Source: Sphingomonas sp. BT-65
GTDB lineage: Bacteria > Pseudomonadota > Alphaproteobacteria > Sphingomonadales > Sphingomonadaceae
DNA length: 64,000 bases
Assembly (NCBI RefSeq): GCF_026107375.2
Contig: NZ_JAPCIA010000001.1
Span: 434,001 to 498,000 of the forward strand
Direction of reading: 5' to 3'
Made by a program: the position numbers and the translations under genes. Below the pieces are notes generated by a model that saw only the letters and a program-made list of their open reading frames with translations, searched no databases and had not been told where the DNA came from. Of the stretch, positions 55,838 to 64,000 are shown in pieces (the stretch's first letter is position 1; each line of letters begins with the position of its first letter).

Positions 55838-56488
55838 CTATGTCGCTGCCGCGATCTTCTTCCCCGCCGCCTTCCACCGGTCGCTGTTGGTCAGCGCCGA
55901 AGCCTCGATCTTGAGCTTGGCGCAGCCGGGCAGGCCGCGGATGATCGCGCGCAGATTGTCCGCCAGCACCGGCGGCATCCAGGGATTGAGCACCAGCCGC
56001 GTGATCGAGCCGAGGTCGATTCCGATCGGCAGCGAGAGCTTGGGCTCGTCGAAACAGGTCGCGACGATCCGCCATTCGCGCTCGTCGCTATAGCCCTCGC
56101 GCTTGACGAACGGCAGCCGGTGCGCGTCGGCCGGCGTCAGCTCTTCCAGTTGCTTGACCTGCAGATAGTCGACCGGCCGGGCGACAAGGCGAGGACCAGC
56201 GCCCACCGCGGTTTCGAGCGCGGCCTTTTCGAACTCGATGCACACGCCCTCCATCCCCTGGGTGAAGACGCGCCAGTGATGATAGGTCTCGCTCGCCATC
56301 GCGAAGCACAAAGCCAGCACCGACTTGGCGTCGGCATGCGCACGGTAGAGCTCCATGAACTCGACGTCGTTGGTGTCGTCCCATTTGGCAGGGCTGAGCA
56401 GCACGAGCCGCTGGTGGACGAGCGAGTCGAGCGCGCTCGACAGTGTCGTGTAGCGCCGCACGAACTTGTCGAGCGTCCGCGTGGCCAT
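55838..56488 (-). CDS. DUF2971 domain protein
   Basis: A 216-residue protein of the DUF2971 family, function unknown. The family pattern is a start like RYTTLSSALDSLVHQRLVL, then LLSPAKWDDTNDVEFMELYR, LCFAMASETYHHWRVFTQGM, GVCIEFEKAAL and FVKREGYSDEREWRIVATCF. DUF2971 genes often occur near defence or mobile loci, but here the neighbours are sdaA and a CPBP protease. It ends seven bases before CPBP begins and starts four bases after sdaA, so all three may be one transcript. Confidence 0.85.
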   Translation of the reverse strand: MATRTLDKFVRRYTTLSSALDSLVHQRLVLLSPAKWDDTNDVEFMELYRAHADAKSVLALCFAMASETYHHWRVFTQGMEGVCIEFEKAALETAVGAGPRLVARPVDYLQVKQLEELTPADAHRLPFVKREGYSDEREWRIVATCFDEPKLSLPIGIDLGSITRLVLNPWMPPVLADNLRAIIRGLPGCAKLKIEASALTNSDRWKAAGKKIAAAT

Positions 56489-56491
56489 GCC

Positions 56492-57883
56492 TCAGCAGGC
56501 CACCACGTTCACTGCCAGTCCGCCCTGCGCGGTCTCCTTGTATTTGGAGCGCATGTCCTCGCCGGTCTGGCGCATCGTCTCGATCACCGCGTCGAGGCTG
56601 ACGACATGGCTGCCGTCGCCGTGCATCGCGAGATAGGCGGCATTGATCGCCTTGATCGCGCCCATCGTGTTGCGCTCGATGCACGGGATCTGGACGAGCC
56701 CGCCGATCGGGTCGCAGGTGAGGCCGAGATTATGCTCCATCCCGATCTCGGCGGCATTCTCGATCTGGGCATTGGTCGCGCCGAGCGCCGCCGCCAGGCC
56801 CGCCGCCGCCATCGAGCAGGCGACGCCGACCTCGCCCTGGCAACCCATCTCGGCGGCCGAGATCGACGCGCGCTTCTTGTAGAGGAAGCCGATCGCCGCC
56901 GTGGTGAGCAGGAAGGTGCGCGCGCCCGCGGGCGTGGGTGAGGCGCAGAAGGTCTCGTAATAGCGCAGCACCGCCGGGATCACGCCCGCCGCGCCATTGG
57001 TCGGCGCGGTGACGACGCGGCCGCCCGCGGCATTCTCCTCGTTCACCGCCAGCGCCCACAGGCTCACCCAGTCGAACACCAGCGAGGGATCGGACCGCGG
57101 GCCGCGCGCGATCAGCCGGTTGTGCAGGTCGCGCGCGCGCCGCTTGACGTTGAGCCCGCCCGGCAACTCGCCCTCGCCGCGCATCCCGCGCTCGATGCAC
57201 GCCGACATCGCCGCGCGCAGCGAATCGAGGAACGCGTCGGTCTCGGCATCGTCGCGCCATGCCGCCTCATTGGCGCGGACGATGTCGGCGATCGTCGCGC
57301 CCTTCTCCTCCGCCACCGCGAGCAGCTCCGCGCCCGAGGAGAAGTTCATCGGCAGCGTCACGTTCGAGCGCGGCGGCTCGCACCCGCCCTCGACCACCGC
57401 GCCGCCGCCGATCGAGTACCAGAAGGTCTCGTAGGGCTCGCCATCGGGATAGTGCGCGACGAAGCGCATGCCGTTGGGGTGCGCGGGCAGAAACTTGTCG
57501 GCGCGGAAGATCAGGTGCGTGCCCTCGACGAACGGCACCGGCACCAGGCCGCCAAGCGACAGCCGCCGTTCGGACCGGATCGTCGCCACGATGCTCGCCA
57601 CCGCGTCGGGGTCGACGTTCTCGGGCTGATGCCCGGCGAGTCCGAGGATGATCGCGGTGTCGGTCGCGTGCCCCTTGCCGGTCAGCGCGAGCGAGCCGAA
57701 CAGCTCGCACGACACCGACACCGGCGTGCCGCGATCGAGCGCCGCATCGGCGAAGGCATGGGCGGCGCGCATCGGCCCCACGGTATGCGAGCTCGACGGG
57801 CCGATGCCGATCGTGAACAGATCGGCCAGGCCGATCGTCGCCTCGACGCGCGAACGCGCCGCCATTCCTGAACCGTCGAGCAT
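56492..57883 (-). CDS. sdaA: L-serine ammonia-lyase, single-chain iron-sulfur type
   Basis: Converts L-serine to pyruvate and ammonia. The 463-residue protein joins the beta domain ([33 protein letters not shown]) to the alpha domain ([59 protein letters not shown]), whose Cys residues hold the 4Fe-4S cluster. It lies eight bases after aspS on the same strand. Confidence 0.95.
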   Translation of the reverse strand: MLDGSGMAARSRVEATIGLADLFTIGIGPSSSHTVGPMRAAHAFADAALDRGTPVSVSCELFGSLALTGKGHATDTAIILGLAGHQPENVDPDAVASIVATIRSERRLSLGGLVPVPFVEGTHLIFRADKFLPAHPNGMRFVAHYPDGEPYETFWYSIGGGAVVEGGCEPPRSNVTLPMNFSSGAELLAVAEEKGATIADIVRANEAAWRDDAETDAFLDSLRAAMSACIERGMRGEGELPGGLNVKRRARDLHNRLIARGPRSDPSLVFDWVSLWALAVNEENAAGGRVVTAPTNGAAGVIPAVLRYYETFCASPTPAGARTFLLTTAAIGFLYKKRASISAAEMGCQGEVGVACSMAAAGLAAALGATNAQIENAAEIGMEHNLGLTCDPIGGLVQIPCIERNTMGAIKAINAAYLAMHGDGSHVVSLDAVIETMRQTGEDMRSKYKETAQGGLAVNVVAC

Positions 57884-57892
57884 TCCGCCTTA

Positions 57893-59686
57893 TCAGGCGG
57901 GATCGACGCCCGGCGCAAGGCGAATGTGAAGCTCCTTCAGCTGCTTGTCGCTCACCGTCGAGGGTGCCTGCATCATCAGGTCCTCGGCCTTCTGGTTCAT
58001 CGGGAAGACGATCACCTCGCGGATGTTGGGCTGGTCGGCCAGCAGCATGACGATGCGGTCCACGCCCGGCGCCGAACCGCCGTGCGGCGGCGCGCCATAT
58101 TTGAACGCGTTGATCATGCCCGCGAAGTTGGTGTCGACCTGCTCCTTGGAGTAGCCGGCGATCTCGAACGCCTTGTACATGATCTCCGGCCGGTGGTTGC
58201 GGATCGCGCCCGACGACAGCTCAATGCCGTTGCAGACGATGTCATACTGCCAGGCGAGGATGTCGAGCGGGTCCTTGGTCTCCAGCGCCTCCAGCTCGCC
58301 CTGCGGCATGCTGAACGGGTTGTGGCTGAAGTCGACCTTCTTGGCGTCCTCGTCATATTCGAACATCGGGAAGTCGACGATCCAGCAGAATTCGAAGCGG
58401 CTCTTGTCGATCAGCTCGAGCTGCTCGCCGACGCGGGTGCGGGCGAGGCCGGCGAGCTTCGCCGCCTGCGCTTCCTTGCCCGCGGCGAAGAAGATGCCGT
58501 CGTTGGGGCCGAGGCCGAGCGCATCGGCGATCGCCTTCATGCCCTCCTGGCCGTGGTTGTTGGCGATCGGTCCGCCGAACACGCCGTCCTTCTGCGTCGC
58601 ATAGCCGAGTCCCGGGAAGCCCTCGCTCTGCGCCCAGCTGTTCATGTCGTCGAAGAATTTGCGGCTCTTCTCGTGCGTCCCCGGCGCGGGGATCGCGCGC
58701 ACCACGTCGCCCGCCTCGACCATCGAAGCGAAGCGGCTGAAGCCCGAGCCCTTGAAGAAGCCGGAGACGTCGCCGATCACGATCGGGTTGCGCAGATCGG
58801 GCTTGTCGTTGCCGTATTTCAGCATCGATTCGCGATACGGAATGCGCTTGAACGGCAGCGGGCTGACGGTACGGCCCTTGCCCTGCCAGTCGGCGAACTC
58901 CTCGAACACGCCGTGCAGCACCGGCTCGATCGCCGCGAACACGTCGTCCTGCGTGACATAGCTCATCTCGAAGTCGAGCTGGTAGAATTCGCCCGGCGAG
59001 CGGTCGGCGCGCGCATCCTCGTCGCGGAAGCAGGGCGCGATCTGGAAGTAACGGTCGAAGCCCGCGACCATCAGCAGCTGCTTGAACATCTGCGGCGCCT
59101 GTGGGAGCGCGTAGAACTTGCCTGGATGCACGCGGCTCGGCACCAGATAGTCGCGCGCGCCTTCCGGCGACGACGCGGTCAGGATCGGCGTCTGGAACTC
59201 GGTGAAGCCCTGCTCGACCATGCGCTTGCGGATCGACGCGATGACATGGCTGCGCAGCAGTATGTTGGCGTGCAGCTGCTCGCGGCGCAGGTCGAGGAAA
59301 CGGTAGCGCAGGCGGATATCCTCGGGATATTCGCTGTCGCCGAACACCGGCATCGGCAGTTCCTGTGCATGGCTCTGCACCGTCACGCCCTTGGCGAACA
59401 CCTCGATCTCGCCGGTGGCAAGGTTCGCGTTCACCGTCGCGTCCGACCGCGCCTTGACCACGCCATCGATCGTCACGACCGATTCGACGCGCAGCCCCTC
59501 CAGCACCGGAAGCGCGGGCGAATCGCTGTCGGCGACGATCTGGGTCACGCCGTAGTGATCGCGCAGATCGACGAACAGCACGCCGCCGTGATCGCGCTTG
59601 CGGTGGATCCAGCCCGAAAGGCGGACGGTCTCACCGACCTGCGCGGCGTTGAGCTGGCCGCAAGTATGCGAACGATAGGCGTGCAT
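57893..59686 (-). CDS. aspS: Aspartate--tRNA ligase
   Basis: Class II synthetase. ATG 59686 gives [20 protein letters not shown], the usual bacterial start, and 597 residues. Seen are the anticodon-binding OB fold ([20 protein letters not shown]), motif 2 ([20 protein letters not shown]), the bacterial insertion domain, and motif 3 ([16 protein letters not shown]). Many alphaproteobacterial enzymes also charge tRNA-Asn; that cannot be judged here. It diverges from rnd. Confidence 0.97.
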   Translation of the reverse strand: MHAYRSHTCGQLNAAQVGETVRLSGWIHRKRDHGGVLFVDLRDHYGVTQIVADSDSPALPVLEGLRVESVVTIDGVVKARSDATVNANLATGEIEVFAKGVTVQSHAQELPMPVFGDSEYPEDIRLRYRFLDLRREQLHANILLRSHVIASIRKRMVEQGFTEFQTPILTASSPEGARDYLVPSRVHPGKFYALPQAPQMFKQLLMVAGFDRYFQIAPCFRDEDARADRSPGEFYQLDFEMSYVTQDDVFAAIEPVLHGVFEEFADWQGKGRTVSPLPFKRIPYRESMLKYGNDKPDLRNPIVIGDVSGFFKGSGFSRFASMVEAGDVVRAIPAPGTHEKSRKFFDDMNSWAQSEGFPGLGYATQKDGVFGGPIANNHGQEGMKAIADALGLGPNDGIFFAAGKEAQAAKLAGLARTRVGEQLELIDKSRFEFCWIVDFPMFEYDEDAKKVDFSHNPFSMPQGELEALETKDPLDILAWQYDIVCNGIELSSGAIRNHRPEIMYKAFEIAGYSKEQVDTNFAGMINAFKYGAPPHGGSAPGVDRIVMLLADQPNIREVIVFPMNQKAEDLMMQAPSTVSDKQLKELHIRLAPGVDPA

Positions 59687-59775
59687 GGTGACTTTCAACA
59701 TCTTTGGTGAAAGTGGCGCGCTTCCCCTCCACACAGCCCTTTGTCAACCCGCGCGCACGCGTCTATGGGCCTGCG

Positions 59776-60954
59776 ATGCACATTCACGGCCTGATCGAAG
59801 ACTCAGCAAGTCTCGCCAATCTCTGCACCCGCCTCGCGCAGCAACCGTTCATCACGGTCGATACCGAATTCATGCGCGAGAACACCTTCTGGCCCGAGCT
59901 GTGCCTGATCCAGATCGCCGACACCAACGAGGCGGCGGCGATCGATCCGATGGCGGATGGCATCGACCTCGCCCCCCTGCTCGACCTGCTCGTCAACAAC
60001 GAGGAGGTGCTCAAGGTCTTTCACGCCGGCGGGCAGGACATCGAGATCGTCTACAACCTCACCGGCAAGACCCCGCACCCGCTGTTCGACACCCAGGTCG
60101 CGGCGATGGCGCTCGGCCAGGGCGAGCAGATCGGTTACTCGAACCTGGTCGAGACCTATCTCGGCATCACGGTCGACAAGGGCGCGCGCTTCACCGACTG
60201 GAGCCGCCGCCCGCTCGACAAGCGCCAGATCGACTATGCCATCGCGGACGTGACGCATCTCTCCGAAATCTTCCCCAAGATGCTGGAGAAGCTGCGCAAG
60301 ACCGGCCGCGGCGGCTGGCTCGACGAGGAGATGGAGCGGATCGCCGATCCCGAGAACTACCGCAACGACCCCGACAAGGCCTGGCAGCGCATCCGCGTCT
60401 CCAGCCGCAAGGCCGATGTGCTCGGGCGCCTCAAGGCGCTGGCGGCGTGGCGCGAGAAGGAAGCGCAGGGCAAGAACCTGCCGCGCGGCCGCATCGTCAA
60501 GGACGAGACGATCGCCGATCTCGCCGCCAACCCGCCGCGCAAGCAGGGCGACCTCACCCGCGTCCGCGGCCTCTCCGCCTCATGGGGCGGCAACGATATC
60601 GGCGGCCGGCTGATGGCGGCGCTCGAGGGCGCGACCGCGATGTCAGCGTCCGAGATGCCCGCGCGCGACGACCGCAAGCTCCCGCTCGGCAAGGAAGGCG
60701 CGCTGGTCGCCGACCTATTGAAGCTGCTGCTCAAGATCCGCTCGCGCGATATCAATGTCGCCGCGCGCCTGCTCGCCCGCTCGGACGATCTCGAGGCGCT
60801 CGCCGCGGGCCAGCGCGACGGGCTCTCGATCCTCGAGGGGTGGCGGTTCGAGCAGTTCGGGCGCGACGCGCTCGCGCTCGTTGAGGGTCAGTTAGGATTT
60901 ACAGTGCGCAATGGTAAGCTCAAAATGACTCGGACCGAACAGCCACAAGAGTAG
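59776..60954 (+). CDS. rnd: Ribonuclease D
   Basis: A 3'-5' exoribonuclease in tRNA maturation. ATG 59776 gives 392 residues; the frame is open upstream without signs of coding. The DEDD motifs are FITVDTEFMRENTFWPELCL, VFHAGGQDIEIVYNL with DTQVAAMALGQGEQIGY, and QIDYAIADVTHLSEIF. An HRDC domain follows (LKALAAWREKEAQGKNLPRG). Followed by an I78 inhibitor gene after 11 bases. Confidence 0.94.
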   Translation: MHIHGLIEDSASLANLCTRLAQQPFITVDTEFMRENTFWPELCLIQIADTNEAAAIDPMADGIDLAPLLDLLVNNEEVLKVFHAGGQDIEIVYNLTGKTPHPLFDTQVAAMALGQGEQIGYSNLVETYLGITVDKGARFTDWSRRPLDKRQIDYAIADVTHLSEIFPKMLEKLRKTGRGGWLDEEMERIADPENYRNDPDKAWQRIRVSSRKADVLGRLKALAAWREKEAQGKNLPRGRIVKDETIADLAANPPRKQGDLTRVRGLSASWGGNDIGGRLMAALEGATAMSASEMPARDDRKLPLGKEGALVADLLKLLLKIRSRDINVAARLLARSDDLEALAAGQRDGLSILEGWRFEQFGRDALALVEGQLGFTVRNGKLKMTRTEQPQE

Positions 60955-60965
60955 GAGAAGACGCC

Positions 60966-61247
60966 ATGATCCGCTTCACCGTTCTGCTGTTGCCCGTCAG
61001 CCTGATTGCCTGCACGTCTTACCCCCGACCGCTCCCCGGCCCGGTCCGCTGCGACGCCGGCCGCGTGCAGGCCCTGGTCGGACGCGAGGCGCGTCCGGGT
61101 GTCGTCCAGCGTGCTCGGGTCCGCGCCGGCGCCCGCGACGTCCGCCTGATCCGTCCCGGCCAGCCCGTGACGATGGATTTCCGTTCGGACCGGCTGAACA
61201 TCGAGGTCGATCACCGCAACCGGATCCGCTCGGCGCGCTGCGGGTGA
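60966..61247 (+). CDS. I78 family peptidase inhibitor, lipoprotein
   Basis: A 93-residue exported protein. The signal ends in the lipobox SLIAC (Cys16), so it is probably lipid-anchored. The mature part has the inhibitor I78 pattern: CDAGRVQALVGREARPG, ARDVRLIRPGQPVTMDFRSD, RLNIEVDHRNRIRSARCG, with one Cys pair. Such proteins inhibit serine proteases. AGGAG lies six bases before the ATG, and rnd is upstream on the same strand. Confidence 0.88.
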   Translation: MIRFTVLLLPVSLIACTSYPRPLPGPVRCDAGRVQALVGREARPGVVQRARVRAGARDVRLIRPGQPVTMDFRSDRLNIEVDHRNRIRSARCG

Positions 61248-61263
61248 TGCGGACTGCCCGGCT

Positions 61264-62349
61264 TCAGGCCGGTCGGGGCGCAGCGCCGAACATCTGATCG
61301 GCGAAATCGTCGAGCAGCTTCTGTGACAGGCCGGTGTTGTTGAGGATGACCACGGTCGAGCCGTCGTCATAGCGATGACCGAGAACCGACCGGAATCCGG
61401 CGGTTCGGCCGGTCTCCCACGCTGCCTGGACCGGCTTGCCGGCAATCGTCAACATCCGCACCCGGCCGCCCAGCGAATAATCCTGCTCCGGCACGCGGAT
61501 CATCCGCAGCGCGGCCAGCGATTCGGGCCTGAGAAACCCGAGGTCGAACACCCCGTGCGCCGCGCGCACCAGATCGCCGGCATTGCTGAAATAGCCGCCT
61601 CCGGCAGCCATCACCGGCGTGCGCGGGTCGGGCCATATGACTGGCGGTTCGGTCGTGCGATAGGACAATGCCGTGCCCGGCGCGGCCGGTGCGGCGGCAT
61701 CGGCACGGGTGTGGCGCAGCCCGAGCGGATCGAGGGTGATCGCGCGCATTGCGTCCTGGAACGCCTTGCCGGTGAGCCGCTCGACGATCGCCACGAGCAG
61801 GAACCAGTTGGTCATCGCATAATCGAACCTGCTCCCCGGCTCGAACACCAGATCGCCCTGGCAGAAGCGGCGCACCGATTCGGCAGTCCCCAGATCGGTG
61901 GTGACCAGCGAGGAATCGAGCTTCGCGGCGGCGATGAAGCCATTTGGAATGCCGCTGGTGTTGGAGAGCAGGTGGACGAGCTTCACCCGCGCACCGGTAT
62001 CGGCGCGAAACTCCGGCAACAGCGCGGAGATCGGGGTTTCGAGGGTCATGCGCCCCTGCTCGACCAGCTTGAGCGCCGTCACGCTGGTCAGCCATTTCGA
62101 GATCGAGGCGATCCCGTAGATCGTGTCCACCGTCGCCGGCCGCCCGGCTGCGATGTCCGCCATGCCGAATGCGCGGGCATAGGTGATGCGCCCCCCGCGC
62201 GCGGTGACAACCACGCCATGGAAGTTGTTGGCGCGCACGAAGCTGTCGACGCGTGGATCGTCCTCTCCTGCGGCAGGAAACGCCATGGCGGATCGGAATG
62301 CGGCGGCGCCGCAGAGGCAGCCGGCCAGCATGGTGCGGCGGTCGAACAT
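61264..62349 (-). CDS. Serine hydrolase of the class C beta-lactamase/DD-peptidase fold
   Basis: A 361-residue exported protein. The start MFDRRTMLAGCLCGAAAF looks like a twin-arginine signal. The nucleophile motif S-x-x-K is SISK (Ser82, Lys85) in YGIASISKWLTSVTALKLVE, with HLLSNTSGIPNG after it. The second motif reads FDYAMTNWFLL, where the usual Tyr-x-Asn is Tyr-Ala-Met, so catalysis may differ from beta-lactamases. Likely an esterase or peptidase; substrate unknown. Confidence 0.85.
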   Translation of the reverse strand: MFDRRTMLAGCLCGAAAFRSAMAFPAAGEDDPRVDSFVRANNFHGVVVTARGGRITYARAFGMADIAAGRPATVDTIYGIASISKWLTSVTALKLVEQGRMTLETPISALLPEFRADTGARVKLVHLLSNTSGIPNGFIAAAKLDSSLVTTDLGTAESVRRFCQGDLVFEPGSRFDYAMTNWFLLVAIVERLTGKAFQDAMRAITLDPLGLRHTRADAAAPAAPGTALSYRTTEPPVIWPDPRTPVMAAGGGYFSNAGDLVRAAHGVFDLGFLRPESLAALRMIRVPEQDYSLGGRVRMLTIAGKPVQAAWETGRTAGFRSVLGHRYDDGSTVVILNNTGLSQKLLDDFADQMFGAAPRPA

Positions 62350-62424
62350 GCAAACCCTTTCGGCTTCAAACGCTAGGTTCGTTTCGGATGAGAAACATGA
62401 ATGACACCTGACGGCCGTGGCCGG

Positions 62425-63927
62425 CTAGACGTCCACCGCCGCGGTCAGCCCGAGCGCGCCCGCCAGCGCGCGATGGCGCTTCTCGACTGCCTCGCCGTAG
62501 AGTGCAGCATCGTCACCTTCGAGCCGCAGCACCAGCGCCTCATCCTCGATCGCCAGCGCCGAGCGCTTGAGCGGCCCGGCGACACCGCCGCTCAGCCGCT
62601 GGCCCAGGCGCATCGCCAGGCCCCACAGCTTGGCGTGCTCGAGATCGTCGAGACCGGCGAGCTGGCTGATCGGCGACGGCGATTCGAGTCCGCCGCCCAA
62701 TGAGGTGAACAGCGCCTGCGCCAGCAGCGCCCGCCCGCGCGCGTCGATCCCGACCCAGTTGCCGTGCAGCGCGATCTCGAGGCCGCGCTCGGCACGGAAC
62801 TCGGGGTTGGCGCGCCAGCCGACATCGGCGAGCAGGCATGCCGCGTGCCGCAGCCGCGCCAGATCGTCGTGATCCTCGAACAGCGGCGCGATCCATGCGT
62901 CGAGCAGGTCACCATGCTCGGGAAAGCGGCCCGATCGTTGCGCTTCGTCGCGCGCGGCGGCGATCAGCGGGTCCTCGCGGCGTTCCTCCGCCGTCAGGTC
63001 GCTGAACAACAGGCCTTCGCGCAGCCCGAAGGCGGACGCCACCGTCTCGCTGCTGCCGAGATGCTTGATCAGCACGCCGAGCAGCGCGGCCGCATCCTCC
63101 ATCGTCGCGACACGCCCGGACGAAAGGTTGGGCACCGCGCGGATCTTGCCCTTGCCGAGTTGCGCGATCGTGCGCTGGAGCCGCGCCACGGTCGCCGCCG
63201 GCATGGTGTATTCGTGGATCACGGGCAGCGGATAGCCGGTGAGGTGCATGTCGAGCCGCGCCAGCGCGCGCCACGACCCGCCGACGAGGTAGAAGGGCAG
63301 CCCGCTCCCTCGCCCCGCCCAGCCCGCATCATCGAGCAGCTTCGCCACGATGCGGTCGAGCGTTCCCTTGCCCTTCGCGCGAATCGCGCCGATCCGCAGC
63401 ACGCCGAGCGGGAAGGACGCGCGGTCGGTCACCGTCCCCGCCACCACGCGCACCAGTTCGAGCGAGCCGCCGCCCAGGTCGCCGACGATCCCGTCCGCCT
63501 CGGGGAGGCCCGACAGCACGCCATAGCCCGCCGCCAACGCCTCCGACTCGCCCGAGAGCAACTCGACCTCGAGCCCGAGCCGCCGCGCGATCGCGATCAG
63601 TTGCGTGCCGTTGGAGGCTTCGCGCACCGCGGCGGTCGCGACGGTGCGCAGCGAATCGACTTCCATCTCGCGCGCCAGGCTGGCGAAGCGGGCGAGCGCG
63701 GTGGCCGCGATCACCAGCGCCGCCTCGTCGATCGCGCCGGTCTCGGCGAGCGAGCTGCCAAGGCCCGCCATCACCTTCTCGTTGAACAGGATCGCGGGCA
63801 GCCGCGCCGCGCCGTCATAGACGACGAGGCGGATCGAGTTGGAGCCGATGTCGATGATGCCGGTGCGACGCGTGACGGGCGCGACTTCGGCGCGGGGTTT
63901 GCGGAGCAACAGCGTGGACACGCTCAC
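62425..63927 (-). CDS. ppx: Exopolyphosphatase (Ppx/GppA family)
   Basis: Releases phosphate from polyphosphate or pppGpp. The 500-residue protein has the actin-like ATPase motifs TGIIDIGSNSIRLVVYDG and IVGDLGGGSLELVRV, with ATAAVREASNG in between and a C-terminal HD-like helical region (HAACLLADVGWRANPEFRAE). GTG 63927 overlaps the stop of the preceding gene (GTGA), an arrangement typical of the ppk-ppx pair. Confidence 0.92.
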   Translation of the reverse strand: MSVSTLLLRKPRAEVAPVTRRTGIIDIGSNSIRLVVYDGAARLPAILFNEKVMAGLGSSLAETGAIDEAALVIAATALARFASLAREMEVDSLRTVATAAVREASNGTQLIAIARRLGLEVELLSGESEALAAGYGVLSGLPEADGIVGDLGGGSLELVRVVAGTVTDRASFPLGVLRIGAIRAKGKGTLDRIVAKLLDDAGWAGRGSGLPFYLVGGSWRALARLDMHLTGYPLPVIHEYTMPAATVARLQRTIAQLGKGKIRAVPNLSSGRVATMEDAAALLGVLIKHLGSSETVASAFGLREGLLFSDLTAEERREDPLIAAARDEAQRSGRFPEHGDLLDAWIAPLFEDHDDLARLRHAACLLADVGWRANPEFRAERGLEIALHGNWVGIDARGRALLAQALFTSLGGGLESPSPISQLAGLDDLEHAKLWGLAMRLGQRLSGGVAGPLKRSALAIEDEALVLRLEGDDAALYGEAVEKRHRALAGALGLTAAVDV

Positions 63928-64000
63928 CCGCTACGCTCGGCGCGCCAGCGACGCAACGACAGCTTGGGCACCGCCTCGCTCGTCTCGAGCGCCGCGCCGC
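63924..64000 (-). CDS. 3' end of a gene upstream of ppx (possibly polyphosphate kinase)
   Basis: Only the last 24 or so codons are in the window: ...GAALETSEAVPKLSLRRWRA ERSG and a TGA that overlaps the ppx start. The frame is open to the window edge. The product cannot be identified from this piece; polyphosphate kinase is suggested only because ppk usually precedes ppx in sphingomonads. Confidence 0.5.
   Translation of the reverse strand, partial: GAALETSEAVPKLSLRRWRAERSG

Noticed and set aside
55838..56488. DUF2971 gene as part of an anti-phage island with the CPBP gene
   Set aside because: The neighbours are housekeeping genes (sdaA, aspS), the composition looks normal and no known defence partner is present.

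Overview
The window is a high-GC stretch (about two thirds G+C by eye) that reads as the chromosome of an alphaproteobacterium of the order Sphingomonadales. The evidence is gene content and order: cckA, a TIGR02300 protein, a eukaryotic-type NADP isocitrate dehydrogenase, a ccmCDEF-dsbE-ccmH operon, and the block rpsB-tsf-pyrH-frr-uppS-cdsA-dxr-rseP-bamA-skp-fabZ. In that block skp runs straight into fabZ with no lpxD, as expected for a lineage whose outer membrane uses glycosphingolipids instead of LPS. No prophage, insertion sequence or CRISPR array was seen. Most genes are housekeeping and are packed into operons with 1-4 base overlaps (ATGA, GTGA, TTGA).

Layout. 0-3 kb: a ZnuD-type zinc receptor with a Zur-like operator, overlapping a methyltransferase gene. 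3-5.6 kb: tRNA-Ala(GGC), a TIGR02300 zinc-ribbon protein, aroA-cmk. 5.6-10.4 kb: cytochrome c maturation, including the 43-residue CcmD. 10.4-11.5 kb: a secreted hypothetical, a PilZ protein behind a CtrA-like motif, and rpmE. 11.6-23.1 kb: the envelope and translation block, interrupted between pyrH and tsf by two tiny genes on the other strand. 23.3-24.2 kb: the least ordinary region. A promoter with an SOS (LexA) box in its spacer drives a 73-residue membrane protein, followed by a DUF559 nuclease-like gene framed by three copies of a palindromic repeat. 24.2-29.1 kb: pssA and psd, icd, a CPA2 antiporter. 29.1-38.3 kb: peptidases, alaS, a lower-GC phosphatase gene, a dicarboxylate symporter, a glutathione transferase and an FKBP isomerase. 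38.6-40.3 kb: recA and tag diverge around a second SOS box. 40.4-43.1 kb: an Rrf2 regulator with a methyltransferase, then a purine salvage pair. 43.1-50 kb: dapA, smpB, a DUF2062 protein, an M13 peptidase, cckA and a lone receiver, all on the minus strand. 50-64 kb: a lytic transglycosylase, a GNAT enzyme, greB, a siderophore receptor, a CPBP protease, a DUF2971 protein, sdaA, aspS, rnd, an I78 inhibitor, a serine hydrolase, ppx and the end of one more gene.

How the genes work together. The envelope block makes the undecaprenyl carrier (dxr, uppS), phospholipid precursors (cdsA, fabZ; later pssA and psd) and the outer-membrane protein machinery (bamA, skp, rseP). The ccm operon matures c-type cytochromes. 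The two SOS boxes tie recA, tag and a small uncharacterised membrane protein to DNA damage. Adenine deaminase and a phosphoribosyltransferase form a two-step purine salvage route.

The most promising undescribed elements are the SOS-promoter membrane protein and the palindrome-framed DUF559 gene. Family names come from motif recognition by reading; no database search was run.
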